A stretch of DNA of 64,000 bases from positions 124,001-188,000 of the forward strand of contig NZ_AYMU01000020.1 in NCBI RefSeq assembly GCF_000633395.1, read 5' to 3'. Source of the stretch: Pseudomonas sp. PH1b (GTDB lineage Bacteria; Pseudomonadota; Gammaproteobacteria; Pseudomonadales; Pseudomonadaceae). Under the pieces are notes generated by a model, which worked only from the letters and a program-made list of their open reading frames with translations, did not search any database and was not told where the DNA came from. Shown in pieces: positions 58,362 through 64,000 of the stretch (its first letter is position 1; every line of letters begins with the position of its first letter). The position numbers and the translations under genes were made by a program.

Positions 58362-59216
58362 ATGCCCATCGCGCAATTGATCAGCCCGCTTGCCCTGGAC
58401 CAGAGGAAGCAACAGCCCGGGCTGGTGATCCTGGATTGTCGATTTGCCCTCGAAGACCCGGACTACGGGCAACGCAGCTATGCCGAAGGGCATATTGCCG
58501 GGGCGCATTTCGCCGATTTGAACCGGGACCTGAGTGCTCCGGTGATCAAGGGTGTGACCGGTCGGCACCCGCTGCCCGATCCGCTACAGCTGCTGGCGCG
58601 CCTGCGGGCCTGGGGGATCGAGGATCACAGCGACATCGTGCTCTATGACGACGGCCCCGGCGCTTTTGCCGCCCGCGCCTGGTGGTTGCTGGCCTGGCTC
58701 GGCAAGCGTGACGGCGTGTTCATTCTCGATGGTGGCCTCAAGGCCTGGCACGCGGCCGGCCTGCCCCTGAGCCTGGATCCGCCGCAGACCGTGCCGGGAC
58801 AGTTCAACGGCCAGCCGGACCACCGCCTGCTGCTGGATGCCGAGCACTTGCAACAGCGCCTGGGCCGGCCGGAGCTGACCTTGCTGGATGCCCGGGGCTT
58901 GCCGCGCTTTCGTGGCGAGGTGGAGCCCATCGATCCGGTGGCCGGGCATATTCCCGGAGCGCAGTGCGCAGCATTCACCGACAACCTGGGCAGCGACGGG
59001 CGTTTCCTGCCGGCGGATCAGCTCAAGCAGCGCTTTGCCGAGAAGCTGGGGGACCGCTCCCCTGAGCAGCTGGTGGCCTATTGCGGTTCCGGTGTGACGG
59101 CTTGCCACAACCTGTTCGCCCTGTGCCTGGCGGGTTATCCCCTGGCGCGGCTGTATGCCGGTTCGTGGAGCGAATGGATCACCGATCCTCAACGGCCTGT
59201 CGCCACCGGTGACTGA
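58362..59216 (+). CDS. sseA: 3-mercaptopyruvate/thiosulfate sulfurtransferase
   Basis: 284 aa with AGGAG upstream. Two rhodanese domains: an inactive N-terminal one (about 8-135, IVLYDDGPGAFAARAWWLL) and a C-terminal catalytic one with loop CGSGVTAC starting at C241. CG(S/T)GV(T) favours mercaptopyruvate over thiosulfate, as in E. coli SseA (about 281 aa). Transfers sulfane sulfur to cyanide or thiols. Linking motif HIPGAQCAAFTDNL is typical of the family. Confidence 0.92.
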   Translation: MPIAQLISPLALDQRKQQPGLVILDCRFALEDPDYGQRSYAEGHIAGAHFADLNRDLSAPVIKGVTGRHPLPDPLQLLARLRAWGIEDHSDIVLYDDGPGAFAARAWWLLAWLGKRDGVFILDGGLKAWHAAGLPLSLDPPQTVPGQFNGQPDHRLLLDAEHLQQRLGRPELTLLDARGLPRFRGEVEPIDPVAGHIPGAQCAAFTDNLGSDGRFLPADQLKQRFAEKLGDRSPEQLVAYCGSGVTACHNLFALCLAGYPLARLYAGSWSEWITDPQRPVATGD

Positions 59217-59236
59217 ACCAGTGGTCGAGAGGGGCA

Positions 59237-59377
59237 GCCGTGTGGCGAGGGAGCGCGCTTGCGCTTGACGGCCAGGCCGTCACACCGCCTGGCTGTGGGG
59301 ATCGTCCGCAGGCGGGTTGCACCAGGGATTAGGGCCGCTACGCGGCCCAGCGGGAGCAAGCGCCCGCGCCACACACT
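59237..59377. repeat. GTGGCGAGGGAGC-type repeat, copy 2
   Basis: GTGTGGCGAGGGAGCGCGCTT at the left and AAGCGCCCGCGCCACAC at the right, with GGCCGCTACGCGGCC and GACGGCCAGGCCGTC hairpins inside. Between convergent sseA and the AraC gene. Confidence 0.7.
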
Positions 59378-59405
59378 GGCTCAGTGGCTTGTCGGGCCGG
59401 GGCCT

Positions 59406-60239
59406 TCAGTCCGAACGCCGGGCATTGCGGTAGGCCGCCGGCGCCACGCCATAGACCTGCTTGAACTGGCGGCTGAGGTGGCTCTGGTCGGCGAAACCCA
59501 ATTGTGTCGCCACTTCCAGGGGCAGGCAGCCATCGCGCAGCAAGGCCCGGGCCTTGGCGATGCGTTGTTGCATCAGCCAAGTATGGGGTGGAATGCCGGT
59601 TGCCCGGCGGAACACCCGGGCAAAGTGGAAGGGCGAGAGGTTCACGGCCGCCGCCAGCTCCTCAAGGGAAGGCGGTGCCGCCAGTTGCGCGCTCAGCAGT
59701 TCCTTGGCTTGGACGATGGCCCGGTGTTCCAGCCCCGGCTCACCGGGCGCCTTGACCCCTGCATGGCGGCGCAGCAGCAGGAGCATCATCTCGCGCCACA
59801 GGGTCTGCTGTTGCAGGGCGGTGGCGGGGCTTTCCAGCAGGTGATGCAACTGCGCGAACCCTTTCACCAGGTCCGGATCGCGGTACAGCGTGGCGCCAAA
59901 GGCCGGCAGGCTGCCGCTGGGCAGTTCCAGCTCGTCGAGCAGGCCGAGGATCTGCTGGTTGTCCGGGTAGAAGGCGCGGTACAGCCAGCCGTCTTCGGCG
60001 CCTTTGGCACCGGTGTGCAACTCGTCGGGATTGATCAGCACCAGGGTGCCGCTGCCCGCCAGGTGCTCGGCGCCGCGATAGCGGTAGCGCTGGGCACCGG
60101 CCATGATCATGCCAATCACATAACCGTCGTGCACATGGGGCACGAAGCGGTGTTCGATATAACGTGCCGCCAGAAGCTCGACCCCCGCCAGTGGCGCGGT
60201 CTGCCAGAAACGGATCGACTCGCGGTTGGGCTTATCCAT
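59406..60239 (-). CDS. AraC-family transcriptional regulator
   Basis: 277 aa. N-terminal cupin-type sensor (about 20-100: HRFVPHVHDGYVIGMIMAG ... LINPDELHTG) and C-terminal AraC DNA-binding domain with two helix-turn-helix motifs (SLEELAAAVNLSPFHFARVFRRATG and LPLEVATQLGFADQSHLSRQF). The HxH in the sensor resembles a metal or aromatic ligand site. Its start overlaps the end of the upstream alpha/beta hydrolase gene by eight bases, so the two are translationally linked. Target unknown. Confidence 0.92.
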   Translation of the reverse strand: MDKPNRESIRFWQTAPLAGVELLAARYIEHRFVPHVHDGYVIGMIMAGAQRYRYRGAEHLAGSGTLVLINPDELHTGAKGAEDGWLYRAFYPDNQQILGLLDELELPSGSLPAFGATLYRDPDLVKGFAQLHHLLESPATALQQQTLWREMMLLLLRRHAGVKAPGEPGLEHRAIVQAKELLSAQLAAPPSLEELAAAVNLSPFHFARVFRRATGIPPHTWLMQQRIAKARALLRDGCLPLEVATQLGFADQSHLSRQFKQVYGVAPAAYRNARRSD

Positions 60240-61233
60240 GGCGGCCCAGGCTCGTCAACCACTGTGGAATGCGTCGCTCCAGGTAGTAGCCGGGGCGTTT
60301 CAGGCTGCCCTCGACAAACCCCACGTGGCCGCCCTTGGCCTGCAGTTCGAAGCGGGTGCTGGCGGACAGTTCACTGGCTTCGGGCAGGCTGTGGCGGAAC
60401 ACGAAAGGGTCGTCCGCCGCCTGGATGATCAGGGTTGGGGTGCGGATCTCCCCGAGAAAGTAGCGGCTGGATGCGCGACGGTAATAGTCCTGGGCATCGC
60501 TAAAGCCATGCAGCGGCGCGGTGACCCGGCCGTCGAAATCCCAGAAGGTACGCATCTTCTCCAGGGATCCCAGCTGCGCCAGGGTCGCCAGGCCATCATG
60601 GCGGCCGTCGTGCTGGAACTGGCGCTGCTTGTCCTTGATGTAGGCCAGCATCTCGCGCATGAAATGGGCCTGGTAGATCTTGGAAAACCCCTGGCCGATA
60701 CGGTCGGCGCACTGGTCCAGGCGAAACGGCACCGATACCGCCGTGGCCCCTTGCAGCGGGCTGGCGCTGCCGCTTTCCCCCAGGTACTTGAGCAGCACGT
60801 TGCCCCCCAGGGAATAACCCACGGCGTACAGCGGTGCCTGGGGACGCAGGGTGCGCAAATGCTCGATGGCGGCTGCCAGGTCTTCGCTGGCCCCGGAGTG
60901 GTAGCTGCGGGGCAGCAGGTTGGGTTCGCCGGAGCAGCCGCGCCAGTTCAGCGCGGCGCTGGCCCAGCCCTGGGCGGCCAGGGCGCGCTGCAGGCCGGCC
61001 ACATAGGGCGAGTTGGAGGAACCGGTCAGGCCATGCAGCACCAAGACCAGAGGGGCCTCGGCGCTATGAGGTCCGTGCCAGTCGAGATCAAGGAAGTCAC
61101 CGTCCTCCAGCCATAGGCGTTCGCGCTGGCGTTCGAGGTGGGTGGTCGGGCGCCACAGTGGGCCCCACAGGGTCTGCAGGTGCGGGTTGCCCAGGCCGAA
61201 GGCGGGGGTGAAGCGATCTGGCGAGTCAGGCAC
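60232..61233 (-). CDS. Alpha/beta-fold hydrolase, YheT family
   Basis: 333 aa from a GTG at 61233 (GAGAG about eight bases upstream). The in-frame extension to 61311 is unlike the family. FGLGNPHLQTLWGPLWR near the N-terminus is the YheT/EMB8 hallmark. Oxyanion VLHGLTGSSNSPYV, nucleophile Ser in VGYSLGGNVLLKYLG, Asp in AADDPFV, His in KGGHVGFVEG. Possibly esterase/lipase of short-chain lipids; substrate unknown. Overlaps the downstream AraC gene. Confidence 0.88.
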   Translation of the reverse strand: MPDSPDRFTPAFGLGNPHLQTLWGPLWRPTTHLERQRERLWLEDGDFLDLDWHGPHSAEAPLVLVLHGLTGSSNSPYVAGLQRALAAQGWASAALNWRGCSGEPNLLPRSYHSGASEDLAAAIEHLRTLRPQAPLYAVGYSLGGNVLLKYLGESGSASPLQGATAVSVPFRLDQCADRIGQGFSKIYQAHFMREMLAYIKDKQRQFQHDGRHDGLATLAQLGSLEKMRTFWDFDGRVTAPLHGFSDAQDYYRRASSRYFLGEIRTPTLIIQAADDPFVFRHSLPEASELSASTRFELQAKGGHVGFVEGSLKRPGYYLERRIPQWLTSLGRHG

Positions 61234-61438
61234 GGGGAGGCTCTCGATGCAGCGGTGCGCAACCCGGGCGGGCCGCGCGCCTTGTTCCAGCCGGCTGAAG
61301 CACCGGCTCACGATCTGCTGGGTCTAGCTCATTTGGCGTTGAGCATGGCGTCGAAATGCGCATTTCGCGGCCTGAGCTGCGGGCGCTCAGGCATGTTTGC
61401 CTGGCCTGAGCGTCGCTGGCGGGATCGTGAGCCGCTTC

Positions 61439-62059
61439 TTAAGCGGCGTTGTCTGCCATACGTTGCCACAAGGAGTAATACACCTGCCCGGATTTTTGTT
61501 CACGGTGCAGGCGCCAGCTCCCCGGCAGGCCCAGGGTCGAAGGCGGGGTTTCGCTTTCGGTGTAGATCCAGGCGTCGTTCGCCAGCCAGCCGCGCTCTTC
61601 CAGCAGGGCGCAGGCCGCCGGCAGCAGGTTCTGGTTGAACGGCGGGTCGAGGAATGCCAGGTCGAACGGCGTTGCCGGCTGGGTTTCCAGGTAGCGCAGG
61701 GCATCGGCGGTCTGCGCCTGGCCGACGGTGCAGCGCAGGGTGCCCAGGTGCTCGCGCAGGCTGGAGATCGCTACGCTGCTGCTGTCCAGGGCCAGGCCCG
61801 TGGCGGCGCCACGGGACAGGGCTTCCAGAAATACCGCGCCGCTACCGGCGAACAGGTCGATGACCTTGGCCCCGGCCACATAGGGGGCGAGCCAGTTGAA
61901 CAGGGTCTCGCGCACCCGGTCCGGTGTCGGTCGCAGCCCTGGCAGGTCGGGAAAGCTCAGTTTGCGGCTGCGCCATTCGCCACCAATGATGCGCAACTGG
62001 CCCACGCCATTGTGCTGGTTGTGGACGGGTTTCTTGCTGGGACGGGCTGGACGGGCCAT
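61439..62059 (-). CDS. rsmD: 16S rRNA m2G966 methyltransferase
   Basis: 206 aa. RIIGGEWRSRKLSFPDLPGLRPTPDRVRE pattern at the start (RNA-binding), SAM site VIDLFAGSGAVFLEALSRGA, and motif IV FLDPPFNQ. Methylates N2 of guanine 966 in 16S rRNA. The ATG shares one base with the stop of the upstream M16 gene (TGATG), so it is translated with it. Confidence 0.95.
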   Translation of the reverse strand: MARPARPSKKPVHNQHNGVGQLRIIGGEWRSRKLSFPDLPGLRPTPDRVRETLFNWLAPYVAGAKVIDLFAGSGAVFLEALSRGAATGLALDSSSVAISSLREHLGTLRCTVGQAQTADALRYLETQPATPFDLAFLDPPFNQNLLPAACALLEERGWLANDAWIYTESETPPSTLGLPGSWRLHREQKSGQVYYSLWQRMADNAA

Positions 62060-63552
62060 CAGTGCTCCGGAACCCCGAGCGGCTGCTCGGCGGGTTTGTC
62101 AGTAGGGGGCGGCAACGGCTTTTGCGCAACGGTCGGACCGGCGCTGACGATGACCATCTTGTCGACGCTCAGGTGTTTGTTCATGGCGGCCTTGACCTGT
62201 TCCACCGTCAACGCCTGGGATTGACGCATGAAGTCTTCCAGGTAGCTCAGCGGCAGGTTGTAGAAGCCCATGGCGCCCAGCTGGCCGACGATATCGGCGT
62301 TGCTGGCAGTGGACAGCGGGAAGCTGCCGGCCAGTTCGCGCTTGGCGTCGTCCAGTTCCTTCTGGGTCGGGCCGTTCTGCAGGTAGTCGGCGAACACGTC
62401 TTGCACCAGTTTCAGGGTGCCTTCGCTCATTTCGGCGCGGGTCTGCAGGTTGATCATGAACGGGCCGCGGGCCTGCATCGGGGTGAAGCCGGAATAGACA
62501 CCGTAGGTCAGGCCGCGCTTCTCGCGCACTTCGCTCATCAGCCGGGTGCCGAAACCACCCCCGCCGAGGATCTGGTTGCCCAGGGATACAGCGGCGTAGT
62601 CCGGGTCGTCACGGTCGATGCCCAGTTGCGCCAGCATCAGGTTGGTCTGGCTCGAAGGAAACTCGATATGGCCGATGCTGGCCTTGGGTTCTACCGGTTG
62701 CTCGACCTTCGCCAGGGCGGGGCCTTTTGGCAGTGCGGCGGAGACTTGCGCGGCAATCGCCTCGGCGTCGCTGCGCGAGAGGTCGCCCACCAGGGCGATC
62801 ACCACATTGCCGGCGGTATAGGCCTTGGCGTGGAATGCCTGCAGTTGCGCCAAGCTGATGTTCGGAACGCTCTTGGCATTGCCTTCGCTGGCATGGGCAT
62901 AGGGATGGCTGCCGTACAGGCGCTGCATCAGTTCCAGGCTGGCCAGCTTGCCAGGGTTCTGCTTCTGGTACTCGAAGCCGGCGAGCAACTGGTTCTTGAT
63001 CCGCGCCAGGGAGTCGGCAGGGAAGGTCGGCTTGCCCACCACTTCGGCGAACAGATCCAGCGCCGGCTGGCGCTTATCCACAGCGCTGAGACTGCGCAGC
63101 GAGACCACGGCCATGTCCTTGTAGGCGCCGTTGCCGATATCTGCCCCCAGGCTTTCAAAGCCCCGGGCGATGGCGCCCACATCCTTGCCAGCCACGCCCT
63201 CGTTGAGCATGGCGTTGGTCAGCAGGGCCAGCCCGGAGGTGTTGCCGTCCTGGCTGCTACCGGCGGAGAAGATCAGGCGCATGTCGAACATCGGCAACTC
63301 GCGGGCCTCGACGAACAGCACCTTGGCGCCTTCGGCGGTGTTCCAGGTCTGTACGTCGAGGGTGCGGTGGGCCGGCGCCTTGCCATCCAGCTCGGCCAGC
63401 GATTGCAGCTTCTGGCTGGACTTGGCGTTGTCCAGGGCCTGGCTGGCATCGGACTCGCCAGAGCGCGACAGCAGGTAGAGGCCGCCTGCGGTGAACAGGG
63501 CGACCAGCGCCAGGCCCAGCAGGACTGGCGAAGCATTCTTGCGCTTACTCAT
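62059..63552 (-). CDS. M16-family peptidase-like protein, catalytically degenerate
   Basis: 497 aa from ATG 63552. An N-terminal hydrophobic anchor (about 11-30) precedes two M16 domains. The inverted zinc motif HxxEH is absent: the matching segment reads LLTNAMLNEGVAG. The C-terminal region (REKRGLTYGVYSGFTPMQ, RELAGSFPLSTASNAD) is typical of the second-subunit type. It partners an active M16 protein encoded upstream, with an eight-base overlap, as in heterodimeric processing peptidases. Likely periplasmic. Function in bacteria unclear. Confidence 0.88.
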   Translation of the reverse strand: MSKRKNASPVLLGLALVALFTAGGLYLLSRSGESDASQALDNAKSSQKLQSLAELDGKAPAHRTLDVQTWNTAEGAKVLFVEARELPMFDMRLIFSAGSSQDGNTSGLALLTNAMLNEGVAGKDVGAIARGFESLGADIGNGAYKDMAVVSLRSLSAVDKRQPALDLFAEVVGKPTFPADSLARIKNQLLAGFEYQKQNPGKLASLELMQRLYGSHPYAHASEGNAKSVPNISLAQLQAFHAKAYTAGNVVIALVGDLSRSDAEAIAAQVSAALPKGPALAKVEQPVEPKASIGHIEFPSSQTNLMLAQLGIDRDDPDYAAVSLGNQILGGGGFGTRLMSEVREKRGLTYGVYSGFTPMQARGPFMINLQTRAEMSEGTLKLVQDVFADYLQNGPTQKELDDAKRELAGSFPLSTASNADIVGQLGAMGFYNLPLSYLEDFMRQSQALTVEQVKAAMNKHLSVDKMVIVSAGPTVAQKPLPPPTDKPAEQPLGVPEH

Positions 63553-64000
63553 GAGCGGACTCCTCAGGCAGTACATGGGCCACGCTCATACGCTCCCGGG
63601 TGAAATAGGTGCGGGCGGCCTTCTGGATGTCTTCCGGGGTCACGCTTTGCAACTCGGCAAGCTCGGTGTCCATCAACTTCCACGACAGGCCGACGGTTTC
63701 CAGCTGGCCGATGGTGGTGGCCTGGCTGGTGATCGAGTCGCGTTCGTAGACCAGCCCGGCGATGACCTGGGCCCGCACCCGCTCCAGCTCCTCGGCGGAC
63801 GGCGGGGTGGCCTTCAGTTGGTCCAGCAGGCGCCACAGCCCGGCTTCGGCCTGGGCGATGGTTTTCTTCTTCTGGCTGTTGGGGGTGGCGGAGAGCAGGA
63901 ACAGGCTGTCACCGCGGCTGTAGGCGTCGTAGCTGCTGGAACCGTTGGACAGCAATTCTTCACCGCGCTCCAGCTGGGTCGGGATGCGTGCGCTGTAGCC
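63545..64000 (-). CDS. M16-family zinc peptidase, C-terminal part only
   Basis: The frame runs from the right edge (GYSARIPTQLERGEELL...) to a stop at 63545, about 151 codons. It contains the end of an M16 peptidase: SSYDAYSRGDSLFLLSATP, a helix-rich LDQLKATPPSAEELERVRAQVIAGLVYERD and LQSVTPEDIQKAARTYFTRERM. The catalytic HxxEH would lie outside the window. Overlaps the degenerate partner by eight bases; the two are one transcription unit with rsmD. Confidence 0.88.
   Translation of the reverse strand, partial: GYSARIPTQLERGEELLSNGSSSYDAYSRGDSLFLLSATPNSQKKKTIAQAEAGLWRLLDQLKATPPSAEELERVRAQVIAGLVYERDSITSQATTIGQLETVGLSWKLMDTELAELQSVTPEDIQKAARTYFTRERMSVAHVLPEESAHE

Noticed and set aside
61234..61311. 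26-residue N-terminal extension of the YheT-like hydrolase
   Set aside because: Unlike the family and lacks a better ribosome binding site than the GTG at 61233.

Overview
The window is GC-rich chromosomal DNA of a fluorescent-type Pseudomonas (P. fluorescens/protegens/chlororaphis lineage; the species cannot be fixed from sequence reading alone). The backbone order matches what I recall of the P. aeruginosa PAO1 stretch from about PA0310 to PA0372: prolyl-hydroxylase-like dioxygenase, serA, D-2-hydroxyglutarate dehydrogenase, aaaA, rpiA, ilvA, HAD phosphatase, rppH, ptsP, lgt, thyA, folA, ilvD, mutM, fdx, coaD, GMC oxidoreductase, calB, tetR, rsmD and the M16 peptidase pair. Both edges cut genes: a DUF2059 protein on the left and an M16 peptidase on the right.

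Layout. 1-9.3 kb: a secreted DUF2059 protein, an EF-Tu-prolyl-hydroxylase-like dioxygenase with DUF523, an orphan amino-acid binding protein, a DUF4399 protein, the divergent serine-synthesis pair serA / D-2-hydroxyglutarate dehydrogenase, an FAH-family enzyme and two tandem SdiA-regulated-family proteins. 9.3-16.4 kb: an AaaA-like aminopeptidase autotransporter, divergent rpiA/ilvA, and a DUF2269 - SDR/DoxX - DUF2269 membrane cluster. 16.4-24.5 kb: HAD phosphatase, rppH-ptsP (nitrogen PTS), NRDE protein, TauE/SafE permease, lgt-thyA and a PAP2 phosphatase. 24.5-34.3 kb looks accessory: a CadR/CadA metal-efflux pair, then a 2-aminoethylphosphonate-type gene set (LysR, three-part ABC importer, FAD oxidoreductase, PhnZ-like HD oxygenase).

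34.3-45 kb: a membrane DUF2868 / GTPase DUF3482 pair, folA, a cystine symporter, phosphorylcholine phosphatase PchP, a tandem array of palindromic repeats, and an O-acetylation operon (MBOAT plus two SGNH proteins). 45-64 kb: ilvD, two DUF4153-type membrane proteins, rlmI, an HDOD protein, mutM, a 2[4Fe-4S] ferredoxin, coaD, a GMC dehydrogenase / Tat protein / coniferyl aldehyde dehydrogenase operon with a divergent TetR and a clear operator, a mercaptopyruvate-type sulfurtransferase, an AraC regulator overlapping an alpha/beta hydrolase, rsmD and the M16 pair.

Three families of intergenic repeats recur: GGAGC-CGGCTTGCC-GGCGAA REP/REPIN elements, a GCTGCAAG-type element, and a GTGGCGAGGGAGC-type element. 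I found no tRNA, rRNA, transposase, prophage or CRISPR array. Everyday metabolism dominates. The best candidates for something less described are the phosphonate cluster, the orphan O-acetylation operon, the dimer-wise amplified REPIN array, and several palindromes in divergent promoters. Homology statements come from recognising motifs and gene order, not from a database search.
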